A stretch of 64,000 nt of DNA, from contig NZ_BMUF01000012.1 of the NCBI RefSeq assembly GCF_014650055.1, positions 62,001 to 126,000 of the forward strand, read 5' to 3'. Both the position numbers and the translations under genes were made by a program. This document shows positions 43,842 through 53,414 of this stretch, one piece after another. Numbering within the stretch: the first letter of the stretch is position 1; each line of letters opens with the position of its first letter. This stretch comes from Streptomyces malachitofuscus (GTDB taxonomy: Bacteria; Actinomycetota; Actinomycetes; Streptomycetales; Streptomycetaceae). The notes beneath the pieces are model-generated. The model searched no databases. It was not told the DNA's origin and was given only the letters and a program-made list of their open reading frames with translations.

Positions 43842-44786
43842 ATGCCCATCCCCCCGCCGGAAACGGCCGGCCCCACCGCGCCCCTCACCACGATCCGACT
43901 GGGCGACGTCGAGATCACCCGCGTCATCGAGTTCTCGGACATCTCGCCGATGACGACCGACGTGTTCTTCCCCGGCAGCAAGCCGCAGGAGTGGCAGCGC
44001 CACGCCGCACTGCTGGATCCGCACCACTGGGACGCCCGCACCGACCTGACGCGCGTCGCCACCCAGACCTGGGCGCTGCGCAGCGAAGGCAGGGTCATCC
44101 TGATCGACACCGGAGCGGGCAACGGCAAGTACCGCCCGCTGCAGCCGATCTGGTCGTACCTGAACACGAACTACCTGGACAATCTCGCCGCGGCCGGCAT
44201 CGCGCCGGAGGACGTGGACATCGTCGTCAACACGCATCTGCACGACGACCACGTCGGCTGGAACACGCGGCTCGAGGGACGCGACTGGGTGCCCACCTTC
44301 CCGAACGCGACCTACCTCATGCCACGGCCCGACGTCGAGTACTGGCGTCCGGAGAACCTGCCGCGCACCCGGTTCGGCAGGGGCAACCAGAACGTCTACG
44401 AGGACAGCGTCGACCCGGTGATCGACGCCGGGCTCGTGAAGACCTGGGACGACTCCTACGTCATCGACGCCAACCTCCGGCTCGAAGCGGCGCCCGGGCA
44501 CACCCCGGGATCGTCGGTCGTCCACCTCGCGTCCGGAGGTGACCGGGCGGTCTTCGCCGGTGACCTGCTGCACGGCGCGATCCAGGTCCACGAACCCCAC
44601 CTCAACAGCTGCTTCGAGGAGGACGAGGACGCCGCCCGCGCCGCTCGGGCACGGATGTTCGCCCACGCGGCCGACCACAACGCCCTCGTGCTGCCCGCCC
44701 ACCTGCCCGGCCACGGCGCCTTCGAGATCAGGCGCGACGGCGCCGGGTTCGTGCTCTCCGGCTGGGCGCCCTTCTCCCTCACCTGA
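43842..44786 (+). CDS. Metallo-beta-lactamase-fold hydrolase
   Basis: A 314-aa enzyme of the MBL superfamily, quorum-quenching lactonase-like subgroup. The zinc motif is NTHLHDDHVGW (HxHxDH), followed by APGHTPGSSVVHLA (third His), FAGDLLH (bridging Asp) and a late PAHLPGHG. The substrate is a lactone, ester or other hydrolysable compound that cannot be specified. It is followed 22 bases later by an SRPBCC gene and is divergent from an MmyB-like regulator, which together look like a small inducible detoxification operon. Confidence 0.85.
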   Translation: MPIPPPETAGPTAPLTTIRLGDVEITRVIEFSDISPMTTDVFFPGSKPQEWQRHAALLDPHHWDARTDLTRVATQTWALRSEGRVILIDTGAGNGKYRPLQPIWSYLNTNYLDNLAAAGIAPEDVDIVVNTHLHDDHVGWNTRLEGRDWVPTFPNATYLMPRPDVEYWRPENLPRTRFGRGNQNVYEDSVDPVIDAGLVKTWDDSYVIDANLRLEAAPGHTPGSSVVHLASGGDRAVFAGDLLHGAIQVHEPHLNSCFEEDEDAARAARARMFAHAADHNALVLPAHLPGHGAFEIRRDGAGFVLSGWAPFSLT

Positions 44787-44808
44787 TCCTCCGACTCGAA
44801 GGAATCCC

Positions 44809-45300
44809 ATGTCCCGTACGACTCTCGACGTCTCCTCCTACGGGTTCACCCGGCACGTCCGGGTGGCAGCCCGCCCGGACCGGGTCTACGACCTGGTCAG
44901 CACGGTGTCGAACATCAGCAGATGGAGCCCCAACGCCCTGCACGCCGAGTACGAGGACGGTGCCGGGCCGCGTGAGGGCGCCTGGTTCCGCGGCCGCAAT
45001 CAGAGGTCTGACAGGGAGTGGGAGAGCCGTTCCCAGGTCACCGTGGCCGAACCCGGCGCCGCGTTCGCCTTCACCGTGCTCGGCTCCGTCTCCGTGCCCG
45101 TCGTGGAATGGCGCTGGACGTTCACCGCACACGGTTCGGGAACCCTGGTGGCGCAGAGCTGGCAGCTCCTCGCCGCCGACCCGGTCCTGGGCAGCACCTA
45201 CGAGGACCTCGACCGGTTGCGCGACGCCACCGTCGACAGCGTCGAGGCCACGCTGACGTCGCTCGCCGACTGGGTGGCCGGCACCATCACGGCCCGGTGA
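44809..45300 (+). CDS. SRPBCC-family (START-like) ligand-binding protein
   Basis: A 163-aa protein with the polyketide_cyc2/SRPBCC fold pattern: RHVRVAARPDRVYDLVSTVSNISRWSP at the start, GAWFRGRN, a beta strand WRWTFTAHGSGTLV, and a long C-terminal helix. The hydrophobic cavity binds lipids or aromatic compounds. ATG 44809 follows GAAGGA. Co-transcribed with the MBL hydrolase. Confidence 0.85.
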   Translation: MSRTTLDVSSYGFTRHVRVAARPDRVYDLVSTVSNISRWSPNALHAEYEDGAGPREGAWFRGRNQRSDREWESRSQVTVAEPGAAFAFTVLGSVSVPVVEWRWTFTAHGSGTLVAQSWQLLAADPVLGSTYEDLDRLRDATVDSVEATLTSLADWVAGTITAR

Positions 45301-45325
45301 CCGGCATGAGCCGGTCGGCGACCGC

Positions 45326-46231
45326 TCACAGATACCCGACGCCCGTCAGTTCCTCGGCCACCGCCCAGAGCCGCCTGCCCACGACCGGATCGGCCGCCTC
45401 CCGGCCGAGACGGGCGCCGGTGACCCGGCCGCGTGTCTCCCCGAGCCCGGACGGGCCGAAGAACTGACCGCCCCGCACGCCGGGATCGGTCGCGGCGCGC
45501 AGTTGCGGCAGCGCGCCCTGCTCCACCGGCTGCGTGACCAGCAGGCCGGCCCACGCGATCACCCGTCCGAGCCGTCCGCGGTGCTCCCAGGCACGCGGAG
45601 TCAGGTTGGTGCGGGTGAGACCGGGGTGGGCCAGCGTGCTGACGACCGGTGATCCCGCGGCGCGCAGACGCCGGTCCAGCTCGATGCCGAAGACCGTGGT
45701 GGCGAGCTTGGACCGGCCGTAGGCGGAAGCGGCCCCGTAGCCACGCTCCGACATCAGGTCGTCGAAGTCGAGGTGCGCGTTCTTGTGAGTGATCGAGCTC
45801 AGACTCACCACCCTGGGTTCCTTCGCCGCCTCCAGTTGGTCGAGCAGCAGGCCGGTCAGGGCGAAGTGCCCCAGCATGTTGGTACCGATGTGCAGCTCGA
45901 AGCCGTCGGCGGTGGTGCGGCGCGGGCCGAGCAGCACCAGGCCGGCGTTGTTGACCAGCAGGTCGACCGCCGGGTGGTCGGCGGCCAGGTTCGCGGCGAA
46001 CGCGCGGACGGAGTCGAGCGAGGCCAGGTCCAGTTCGCGCACCTCCACGTCACCGCCCATCCGGCGGGCGGCCTCCTCACCGGCCGCGGTGTTGCGGACC
46101 GCGAGCACGACGCGGGCGCCGTGACGGGCCAGTTCCGTGGCGGTGACCAGGCCGAGGCCCGAGTTCGCGCCGGTCACGACGGCGATCCTGCCCTCCTGGT
46201 CGGGGATGCGGTCGGCGGTCCATCCGGCCAT
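45326..46231 (-). CDS. Short-chain dehydrogenase/reductase
   Basis: A 301-aa classical SDR similar to retinol-dehydrogenase/WW-domain-oxidoreductase-like proteins. TGANSGLG is the cofactor loop, NNAGL the structural motif, and SSITHK with Y-x-x-x-K (YGRSK) the catalytic site. ATG 46231 is preceded by AGGAGC. It is divergent from an XRE regulator across 140 bp, a common pairing in actinomycetes. Confidence 0.9.
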   Translation of the reverse strand: MAGWTADRIPDQEGRIAVVTGANSGLGLVTATELARHGARVVLAVRNTAAGEEAARRMGGDVEVRELDLASLDSVRAFAANLAADHPAVDLLVNNAGLVLLGPRRTTADGFELHIGTNMLGHFALTGLLLDQLEAAKEPRVVSLSSITHKNAHLDFDDLMSERGYGAASAYGRSKLATTVFGIELDRRLRAAGSPVVSTLAHPGLTRTNLTPRAWEHRGRLGRVIAWAGLLVTQPVEQGALPQLRAATDPGVRGGQFFGPSGLGETRGRVTGARLGREAADPVVGRRLWAVAEELTGVGYL

Positions 46232-46371
46232 GGGCTGCTCCTGAGGGTGTCGGCGGGTGGGGCGTGGTGCACCGACGACGCTAGGAGCGGTGCGGGCCGG
46301 TTCGGTCGTTCCGGTTTTCCTGGGTCCGCGGGACCTACCCTGGATGCCCGGCGGGCGGAGACACTGGGGGC

Positions 46372-47244
46372 ATGACCCATCCGTACGCCCGTGAGCTCGG
46401 AGATTTCCTGCGCGCCCGGCGCGCCCGGCTGCGCCCGCGCGACGTCGGTCTGGAGCCGGGCGGGCGACGCAGGGTGACCGGGCTGCGGCGCGAGGAGCTG
46501 GCAATGCTGGCCGGGCTGAGCACCGACTACTACCAGCGGATGGAGCAGGGCCGGGAGGTACGCCCGTCCGACGACGTCCTGGACGCGCTGGCGGGCGCGC
46601 TCGGCCTCGACGACGCGGAACGCAGGCACCTGTTCGGCCTGGCCCGTGCCGCCCGCCGACCGGTGCCCGCCCGGCCGGACCGCGGTCCCGAGAAGGTACC
46701 GGACAGCACACGGCGGCTGCTGCGGGTGATGGACACCCCGGCGGTGGTGCTCGGCCGTCACCTCGATCTGCTCGCCTGGAACCCGATGGCGGAGGCGTTG
46801 CTCGGCAGCCCCGACGGCTACCCGCCCGACCGGCTCAACATGCTCCTCCTGCTGTTCGACGACGTACTGACCGGCCGGCGGAGCTGCCCGGACTGGGAGC
46901 GGCAGGCCCTGGACTACATCGGCATGATGCGGGCCGCCGTCGCCACCGACCCCACCCACCCGCGCGCCACCGCGATCGTCGGCGAACTGAGCATCCGCAG
47001 CGCCGAGTTCCGACGGCTGTGGGCACGGCACGACGTACGGGTCTCGGTCAGCGGCACCAAGACCTTCCGGGTCCCGGAGGTCGGCGACGTCGGTCTGGAC
47101 TGGGACACCTATCCGCTGCCCGGCCGGCCCGGCCCGGTCATGCTGGTCTTCACCGCCGAGCCGGGCAGCGCCGACGCGGACCGGCTGCGCCTCCTGGCGT
47201 CGCTGCGCGCGAGCCGCGCGGACGGGAAGGCGCCACGCCGATGA
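46372..47244 (+). CDS. XRE-family regulator, MmyB-like
   Basis: A 290-aa paralogue of the protein at 42787-43656, with HTH (ELGDFLRARRARLRPRDVGL, RRVTGLRREELAMLAGLSTDYYQRMEQG) and a C-terminal MmyB-like domain (VVLGRHLDLLAWNPMAEALL, then FRVPEVGDVGLDWDTYPL). It probably controls the divergent SDR gene. It overlaps the following gene (ATGA). Confidence 0.9.
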   Translation: MTHPYARELGDFLRARRARLRPRDVGLEPGGRRRVTGLRREELAMLAGLSTDYYQRMEQGREVRPSDDVLDALAGALGLDDAERRHLFGLARAARRPVPARPDRGPEKVPDSTRRLLRVMDTPAVVLGRHLDLLAWNPMAEALLGSPDGYPPDRLNMLLLLFDDVLTGRRSCPDWERQALDYIGMMRAAVATDPTHPRATAIVGELSIRSAEFRRLWARHDVRVSVSGTKTFRVPEVGDVGLDWDTYPLPGRPGPVMLVFTAEPGSADADRLRLLASLRASRADGKAPRR

Positions 47245-47873
47245 CCCGACCGCTCACCGCCGCGCAGCGCCGCCTCATCGACGCCGCCGAGCCCGGCACC
47301 GGTCGGCTGCGGGGTACGCCGGCGCAGCTCGCCGCGCTGGTCAAACGCGGATTCGCGTTCCGGCATCCGAGGCCGCCGCACGATCACTTCCTGACTCCGG
47401 CGGGGCACCGGGCCCGGGAGGCGGAGGCGGGGACGGAGGCCGAGGCGGCGCCGGAGCCTGCCCCGACCGGGGTGTTCGCCGCGCGGGTCGGCGGTGAACC
47501 CTCCGCGCCGCAGGGACCGGCCCGGCTCCGGGAGGTGCGCGGTGCCTGGCAGGGGATGCTGGAGCTGCGCCGGATGACCAATCCCGACGGTGCCACCGAC
47601 CGGCCGTGCGGCTGGGAGCGTGCGCATCTGGTGCAGGCCGCCGCGCTCGCCCTGGAGGCCGCGGGGCACCGGCCGGCCGGTGCGGACGACGGGGGCGGCG
47701 GCTACCGGGTGCGGGAGACCCCGCAGCCGGAGGCCGTCGCCGTGTACGAGCCGGACGGAGAGGCGCTTCGGGCCTGCGCGGTCACCCTGGAGGGGGCCGG
47801 CTGGCAGGCCGGGGAGTACACGGAGCCGAGGACGCGGGCGCGTTATCTGCTGGCCTCCCCGCGCCGGGTGTGA
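47241..47873 (+). CDS. Hypothetical protein, low-complexity centre
   Basis: A 210-aa protein translationally coupled to the XRE regulator. The first 55 residues (TAAQRRLIDAAEPGTGRLRGTPAQLAALVKRGFAF) look like a small winged helix, residues 60-85 are E/A-rich, and the remainder is a mixed alpha/beta region with two segments that look related to each other (HLVQAAALALEAAGH and ACAVTLEGAGWQAGEY). I do not recognise a family. Confidence 0.6.
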   Translation: MTRPLTAAQRRLIDAAEPGTGRLRGTPAQLAALVKRGFAFRHPRPPHDHFLTPAGHRAREAEAGTEAEAAPEPAPTGVFAARVGGEPSAPQGPARLREVRGAWQGMLELRRMTNPDGATDRPCGWERAHLVQAAALALEAAGHRPAGADDGGGGYRVRETPQPEAVAVYEPDGEALRACAVTLEGAGWQAGEYTEPRTRARYLLASPRRV

Positions 47874-47936
47874 GGAGCATGCCAGGATCGGCGGGTCGGG
47901 CAGCGACACCGAGCAGGCGTGAAGGGGACAGACGCA

Positions 47937-48359
47937 GTGAGTGAGCCGTTTTCCGTCCGGGTGACCGTGCGGGGGTACGAGACCGACGTGCAGGGCCACC
48001 TCAACCAGGCCGTGTATCTCAACTACGCGGAGCACGCGCGCTGGTCGCTGCTCCAGGCGGCCGGGATCACCCAGTCGGGTCTGATCGCGCAGGGGGTGGG
48101 ACCGGTCGCCCTGGAGACCACCATCCGCTACACGCGTGAACTGCTCGCCGGGGACGAGGCCGATGTGACCTGTGTCTTCACCTGGAGCGGCGGCAAGGTC
48201 TTCACCATCGAGCAGACGATCACGAAGGCCGACGGCACCGTGGCGGCCGAGATCACGGCGGTCGGCGGGCTGCTGGACCTCGAGCGGCGCAAGCTCGTGC
48301 CGAACCCTCAGGACGTCTTCCGGGGCCTGGCCAAGGACCCTGGCCTGTTCGGACTGTGA
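47937..48359 (+). CDS. Acyl-CoA thioesterase, hotdog fold
   Basis: A 140-aa 4HBT/YbgC-like thioesterase: VTVRGYETDVQGHLNQAVYLNYAEHARW carries the catalytic Asp/His region, followed by VALETTIRYTRELLAGDEADV. It hydrolyses acyl-CoA or hydroxybenzoyl-CoA thioesters. GTG 47937 has AAGGGGA seven bases upstream; an ATG six codons earlier overlaps that site. Confidence 0.88.
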   Translation: MSEPFSVRVTVRGYETDVQGHLNQAVYLNYAEHARWSLLQAAGITQSGLIAQGVGPVALETTIRYTRELLAGDEADVTCVFTWSGGKVFTIEQTITKADGTVAAEITAVGGLLDLERRKLVPNPQDVFRGLAKDPGLFGL

Positions 48360-48363
48360 CGGG

Positions 48364-48384
48364 CTTTCACTCTCTGAAAGTTTC
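48364..48384. promoter_or_regulatory. Inverted repeats before the GH25 gene
   Basis: CTTTCA-N5-TGAAAG (48364-48380) runs into GAAAGTTTC (48376-48384). The latter resembles the operators of LacI-type repressors at Streptomyces glycoside-hydrolase genes. A protein-binding role is inferred; the first repeat could also act as a weak terminator for the thioesterase gene. Confidence 0.4.
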
Positions 48385-48598
48385 CTCCGCCGGGTTGCCA
48401 AGTTTCCAGGCCATCCGCTCCTACAGTGGACCAGACCACCAGCAAGGAACGAAGGCTCTTTACAGCCCCGGAATCTACGTGCGTAACTAATGACGCGCGC
48501 ACGTCAATAAGTCCCGAGCAACACGGAACTGCCCAGGTGGCAGCGGCCGACGTCACCTCCTTCGCTCATCCCCACATGTGTCAGGAGGAAGTCCCCCC

Positions 48599-49483
48599 AT
48601 GTTCTCTCTCCCCAGACCCTTGGCCGGTCCCCGCAGAACGACCGCCACGGTGCTCGGCGTCCTCGGCGCCGCCCTCGCCCTCACGGTCACCACCGCCGGC
48701 GGCGCGTCCGCGTCCCCCGAGCCGGGCCGGGACCGGATCGACGTGAAACCCGGCGAGGCGTACATGGGTGTGGGCACCCGCATCCATGAGGGCGTACCCG
48801 TCGGAGAGCCGTCGACGGGCATCCTGGCCCCGACCGACGGTGTCCAGGGCATCGACGTCTCGCACTGGCAGGGCGGCATCAACTGGACCTCGGTGCGCGG
48901 CTCCGGCATCCAGTTCGCCTGGATGAAGGCGACCGAGGGCACGAGCTACAAGGACCCGAGCTTCAACACCAACTACCCCGCCGCCCACCGCGCCGGCGTG
49001 ATCCGCGGGGCGTACCACTTCGCCCGCCCCAACGTCTCCAGCGGCGCCACCCAGGCGAACTACTTCGTCGACAACGGCGGCGCCTGGTCGCGCGACAACC
49101 TGACCCTGCCCGGCGTCCTGGACATCGAGCACAACCCCTACGGGGCCATGTGCTACGGACTGACCACCACGCAGATGCGCAGCTGGATCAACGACTTCTA
49201 CACCACCTACAAGTCGCGCACGAGCCGTGACGTCGTCATCTACACGACGGCGAGCTGGTGGAACACCTGCACCGGCAGCTGGACCGGCATGTCCGCCAAG
49301 AGCCCGCTGTGGGTGGCGCACTGGACCTCCGCGTCGTCCCCGACCATCCCGAGCGGATTCCCCACCTGGACGGTGTGGCAGTACACCAGCACCGGTTCGG
49401 TCGGCGGTGTCGCGGGCAACGTGGACCGCAACAAGTTCAACGGCTCCCGCGACCGGCTGCTGGCGCTGGCCAACAACACGTGA
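48599..49483 (+). CDS. Secreted GH25 muramidase (lysozyme)
   Basis: A 294-aa enzyme with a signal peptide (to about residue 38), an exported propeptide-like stretch, then a GH25 domain (about residues 83-294): GIDVSHWQGGINW, WMKATEGTSYKDP, DIEHNPYG with the catalytic Asp/Glu pair, and VWQYTSTG. It cleaves the muramic acid to glucosamine bond of peptidoglycan. ATG 48599 has AGGAGGAA about ten bases upstream, and the 239-bp leader is A+T-richer than the genes. It is followed by a secreted amidase in the same direction. Confidence 0.92.
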   Translation: MFSLPRPLAGPRRTTATVLGVLGAALALTVTTAGGASASPEPGRDRIDVKPGEAYMGVGTRIHEGVPVGEPSTGILAPTDGVQGIDVSHWQGGINWTSVRGSGIQFAWMKATEGTSYKDPSFNTNYPAAHRAGVIRGAYHFARPNVSSGATQANYFVDNGGAWSRDNLTLPGVLDIEHNPYGAMCYGLTTTQMRSWINDFYTTYKSRTSRDVVIYTTASWWNTCTGSWTGMSAKSPLWVAHWTSASSPTIPSGFPTWTVWQYTSTGSVGGVAGNVDRNKFNGSRDRLLALANNT

Positions 49484-49587
49484 CGGGGTAGGCCCCGGCA
49501 CATACGCGATCACACGGTGGAGCCGGCGGCCGCCCGCCGCGGGTTCCACCGCCTCCCCCACACCCCCTCCCTCCACGAGGAGCGATC

Positions 49588-50247
49588 GTGCAACCCGAGA
49601 ACGCCCTCCGGCGCCGACTCCTGATCGCCGGTGCGGCCGGTCTGGCCGCCGCCACCGCCGTGCCGGGCACCGCGCACGCGCGGGACGCCGACGTGGTCGA
49701 GCCGGACATCGACGGCACCGCGGCCTGGGGCGCCCGTTCCCCGCAGGGCACCATCAGCGTGCTGCGGTACCGGCCGAGCAGGATCGTGATCCACCACACG
49801 GTGAGCACCAACTCCACCGACTTCTCCCGCGCCCAGGCGCACGCCCACGCCCACTGGGTGCAGGACCTGCATCTGGACAAGAACGGCTGGGTGGACACCG
49901 GCTACCACTTCCTGGTCAGCCGGGGCGGCTGGATCACCGAGGGCCGGCACGGCAGTCTGCGGGCCCTCACCGGCGGGACGGCCTTCGTGCTCGGCTCCCA
50001 CACCTCCGGGCAGAACGACCAGGCCGTCGGCATCGCCTGCGAGGGCGCCTACCACGCGGGCGCGGTACCGCCGGACGCCCAGTGGGAGGTCCTGGTGACC
50101 CTGTGCGCCTACGCCTGTGCGCAGTACGGCATCCCCTCGGCGCAGATCCACGGCCACAAGGACTACGGCTCGACGCTCTGCCCGGGCGTGTACCACGACA
50201 TGCTGCCGCGACTACGGGACGAGGTGGCGGCGGCGCGGTCGGCCTGA
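49588..50247 (+). CDS. Secreted N-acetylmuramoyl-L-alanine amidase (PGRP/amidase_2 fold)
   Basis: A 219-aa protein with a twin-arginine signal (RRRLLIAGAAGLAAA) and a zinc amidase domain: IVIHHTVSTN, DTGYHFLVSRGGWITEGR, QAVGIACEGAYH, and the C-terminal IHGHKDYGSTLCPG. Zn ligands are the His of IHHT, the His of HGHKD and Cys of TLCPG. GTG 49588 follows GAGGAGCG. It cleaves the peptide stem from the glycan and probably acts with the upstream muramidase in wall remodelling. Confidence 0.92.
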   Translation: MQPENALRRRLLIAGAAGLAAATAVPGTAHARDADVVEPDIDGTAAWGARSPQGTISVLRYRPSRIVIHHTVSTNSTDFSRAQAHAHAHWVQDLHLDKNGWVDTGYHFLVSRGGWITEGRHGSLRALTGGTAFVLGSHTSGQNDQAVGIACEGAYHAGAVPPDAQWEVLVTLCAYACAQYGIPSAQIHGHKDYGSTLCPGVYHDMLPRLRDEVAAARSA

Positions 50248-50289
50248 CACCGTAGGTGGTTGGGGAGCAGGCCGACCTGTTCGCCGATC

Positions 50290-51675
50290 TCATGGCGTGG
50301 CCGGGGCCTTCGCGCCCGTGAGCTCCTCGCCCGGTTCCATCGGATGGGTGACGTCGGCCGCCTCGCGGCGGCCGTTGCCGAGGTGGTTGAAGACGAAGTT
50401 CAGCAGGACCGCCACCACACAGCCCGTGGAGATGCCGGAGTCCAGGACGATGCGGGCCGTCTCCGGGAACGAGTGGTAGAACTCCGGCGCGCTGATCGGG
50501 ATGATGCCGACGGCCAGTGACACGGCGACGATCAGCACGTTGTTGTCCTTGTCCAGGCCCGCCTTGACCAGGGTCTGGATGCCGCTGGCCGCGACCGAGC
50601 CGAAGAGGACCACGCCCGCGCCGCCGAGCACCGGGCGCGGTACGACGGCGATCAGCGAGGCGGCCATCGGGCACAGCCCCATCAGCACCAGGAAGCCGCC
50701 GCCGGTGGCGACGACGTACCGGCTGCGGATCCTCGTCATGGCGACCAGGCCGATGTTCTGGGCGAAGGCGCTGCACATGAAGCCGTTGAACAGCGGGCTG
50801 ACCGCGGAGCCGAGGGTGTCGGCGCGCAGGCCGGCCGCGATGGTCCGCTCGTCCGCCGGGCGGTCGACTATCTCGCCCAGCGCCAGCATGTCGGCGGTGG
50901 ACTCGGTCATGGAGACCACCATCACCACGCACAGCGAGAGGATCGCGGCGAGCTGGAACTGCGGTGCGCCGAAGTGGAACGGGGTCGGGAAGCCGACGAT
51001 GTCCGCCTCGGCCACCGGGGAGAAGTCGGTGACGCCGAACGGGACGGCGAGGAGGGTGCCGGCCACCATGCCGAGCAGGACGGCGATCTGCTTGACGAAG
51101 CCGCGGGTGAAGCGGCGCAGCAGCAGGACGATCACGAGGGTGGCGCCGGCCAGGCTCAGGTTGGTCGCCGAACCGAAGTCGGGCGCCGCGGGACTGGACC
51201 CTTGCGCCCAGCCGAAGGCGACCGGCAGCAGCGAGACGCCGATGAGCGTGATGACGGTGCCGGTGACGACCGGTGGGAAGAAGCGGACGGCCTTGCTGAA
51301 GAAGGGCGCCGCGAGGAATCCGAGGAGTCCGGCGACGATCACCGCGCCGAAGATGATCGGCAGGGCGTCGTTCTTGTCGTCGGTGGAGGCGACGATCGCG
51401 GTCATCGGGGCGACACCGGCGAAGGTGACGCCGTTGACGAAGGGCAGCCGGGCTCCGATCTTCCAGATGCCGAGCGTCTGCAGGAAGGTGGCGAGGCCCG
51501 CGGTGAACAGGCACGCACCGGTGAGGAAGGTGAGTTCGGTGCCGGTGAGACCGATGGCCGCGCCGACGATCAGGGGTGGGGCGACGACGCCCGCGTACAT
51601 GGCGGCCACGTGTTGCAGGCCGGTCGTCGCCATCTTGAGCGCGGGAAGTTTCTCGTCAACGGGGTGGTCGGCCAC
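50290..51675 (-). CDS. NCS2 urate/xanthine permease
   Basis: A 461-aa transporter of the NCS2 (nucleobase-cation symporter 2) family with fourteen predicted helices: QHVAAMYAGVVAPPLIVG in helix 1, the Q/E-x-x-P region FPPVVTGTVITLIGVSLLP, and MTESTADMLALGEIV. It imports urate, xanthine or a related purine. GTG 51675 has GGAGGAGAG upstream. It is the last gene of a purine-catabolic run and is downstream of the deaminase. Confidence 0.9.
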   Translation of the reverse strand: MADHPVDEKLPALKMATTGLQHVAAMYAGVVAPPLIVGAAIGLTGTELTFLTGACLFTAGLATFLQTLGIWKIGARLPFVNGVTFAGVAPMTAIVASTDDKNDALPIIFGAVIVAGLLGFLAAPFFSKAVRFFPPVVTGTVITLIGVSLLPVAFGWAQGSSPAAPDFGSATNLSLAGATLVIVLLLRRFTRGFVKQIAVLLGMVAGTLLAVPFGVTDFSPVAEADIVGFPTPFHFGAPQFQLAAILSLCVVMVVSMTESTADMLALGEIVDRPADERTIAAGLRADTLGSAVSPLFNGFMCSAFAQNIGLVAMTRIRSRYVVATGGGFLVLMGLCPMAASLIAVVPRPVLGGAGVVLFGSVAASGIQTLVKAGLDKDNNVLIVAVSLAVGIIPISAPEFYHSFPETARIVLDSGISTGCVVAVLLNFVFNHLGNGRREAADVTHPMEPGEELTGAKAPATP

Positions 51676-51896
51676 TGCGGCTCTCCTCCGGTCGGGTACA
51701 CGGCTGGGTCGGGGACTGCCGTGGGTGTCAAGGAGGTGGTGCTTGTGGTCGTGCGGGACCGGGGGACGGTGGGTGTGACCGTTCCGGGGCGCACGCGTCC
51801 ACGCGCGCCCCGGAGACGGCCGCCGCGGGCCCCGGAAACGGGGTCCGCGATCACCGGCCGGGAGCCGTCCCTCCCGGCCGGAGACATCTACGGGAT

Positions 51897-53276
51897 TCAG
51901 TTCTGCGCGGCGATCCGTGCCAGCCGCTGCGCCTCGGCGCGGGTGGAGCGGGCGATGTCGTCCTCGTCGGCCGTGAGCAGCCGCCCGTTCTCCACGATCT
52001 GCCGGCCGTTCACGAAGGACGCGGTGACCGGTGCCGCCGCGCCGAAGACCAGCGCGGTCACCGGGTCGGCGATGGAGGCGTGGGCAAGGGTGTCCATCCG
52101 CCACAGCACCAGGTCGGCGAGCTTGCCCGGCTCCAGCGAGCCGATCTCGCCCGCCCGGCCGAGCACCTGGGCGCCGCCGTGGGTGCCGAGCCGCAGCGCC
52201 TGGCGGGCGTTCAGGGCGGCCTCGCGGTGGGCGCCGAGACGGTTGACGAGGAGCGCGTTGCGCAGTTCGGTGTGGAGTTCGCCGGACTCGTTGGACGCGG
52301 TGCCGTCCACGCCGAGGCCGACCGGGACTCCGGCCGCGAGCATGTCGGGGACGCGGGCGATGCCGGCGGCGAGCCGGGCGTTGGAGGACGGGCAGTGGGC
52401 GACGCCGGTCCGGGTCCGGGCGAAGGCGGCGATGTCGGAGTCGTTCATGTGGACGCAGTGCGCCATCCATACGTCCTCGCCGAGCCAGCCGGTGGACTCG
52501 AAGTAGTCGGTCGGGCCCATGCCGAACAGCTCGTGGCAGAACTTCTCCTCCTCCACGGTCTCCGAACCGTGGGTGTGCAGCCGTACGCCGAGCCGGCGGG
52601 CCAGTTCGGCCCCGTCGCGCAGCAGCTCCGTGGAGACGGAGAAGGGCGAGCAGGGAGCGACGGCGACCTGGGTCATGGCGTCGAAGGAGGGGTCGTGGTG
52701 CCGGCGTACCGTCTCCTCGGTGGCGGCGAGCGCGTCGTCGAGGGTCTCGACGGCGAAGTCCGGGGGCAGTCCCCCGTCCTTCTCGCTGCGGTCCATGGAG
52801 CCGCGGGCGAGCGTGAAGCGCACGCCCATGTCGCGGGCGGCGCCGATGATGGCGCCGGACAGGTCGCCGGAGCCCTGCGGGAAGACGTAGTGGTGGTCCA
52901 TGGCGGTGGTGACGCCACCGCGGGCCATCATCGCGAGTGAACCCCGGGCCGCGGCGTGCACCATCGGCTCATCGATGCGCGCCCAGGTCGGGTAGAGGGC
53001 GACGAGCCAGTTGAACAGGTTGTGGTCGGTGGCCAGGCCCCGGGTGATCCACTGGTAGAAGTGGTGGTGGGTGTTGACCAGGCCGGGGGTCGCCAGGTGC
53101 CCGGTGGCGTCGATCCGGCGTTCGACGTTCTCCAGGCCCTCGGGGGCGGGGCCCGCGCCGAGCGCCTCGATGCGGTTGCCGGCGAGGACGAGGTGTCCGG
53201 AGACGTACTCGGTGTCCTTCACGTCGACGGTCGCGATCGCGCAGTTCTCGATGACGATGCGCCGGTCTGCTGCCAT
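51897..53276 (-). CDS. Amidohydrolase, guanine/8-oxoguanine deaminase type
   Basis: A 459-aa metal-dependent amidohydrolase: the HxH motif in PGLVNTHHHFYQWITRG, LHTHGSET, MAHCVHMND, and the catalytic Asp in LGVDGTASNE. The size and motifs fit guanine or 8-oxoguanine deaminases, and the setting between urate permease and uricase genes suggests the purine base feeds into urate. Substrate cannot be decided from sequence alone. Confidence 0.85.
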   Translation of the reverse strand: MAADRRIVIENCAIATVDVKDTEYVSGHLVLAGNRIEALGAGPAPEGLENVERRIDATGHLATPGLVNTHHHFYQWITRGLATDHNLFNWLVALYPTWARIDEPMVHAAARGSLAMMARGGVTTAMDHHYVFPQGSGDLSGAIIGAARDMGVRFTLARGSMDRSEKDGGLPPDFAVETLDDALAATEETVRRHHDPSFDAMTQVAVAPCSPFSVSTELLRDGAELARRLGVRLHTHGSETVEEEKFCHELFGMGPTDYFESTGWLGEDVWMAHCVHMNDSDIAAFARTRTGVAHCPSSNARLAAGIARVPDMLAAGVPVGLGVDGTASNESGELHTELRNALLVNRLGAHREAALNARQALRLGTHGGAQVLGRAGEIGSLEPGKLADLVLWRMDTLAHASIADPVTALVFGAAAPVTASFVNGRQIVENGRLLTADEDDIARSTRAEAQRLARIAAQN

Positions 53277-53414
53277 GGTTCGTCCTTTTCGCGTACGTGG
53301 AGTGGGCACGGCAGGACCCTGGGAGATTTGAGTGCCGTGGCCGGGGTGGTTCGGGTGGTGGTTCGCTTCCCCTGTGTTCCCCGGCCACGGGTGCCGAAAT
53401 GTGGTGCGGTGCGG

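Noticed and set aside
48360..48598. c-di-AMP (ydaO) riboswitch before the muramidase gene
   Set aside because: Such riboswitches occur before some Streptomyces wall hydrolases, but the expected conserved sequence blocks are not recognisable here.
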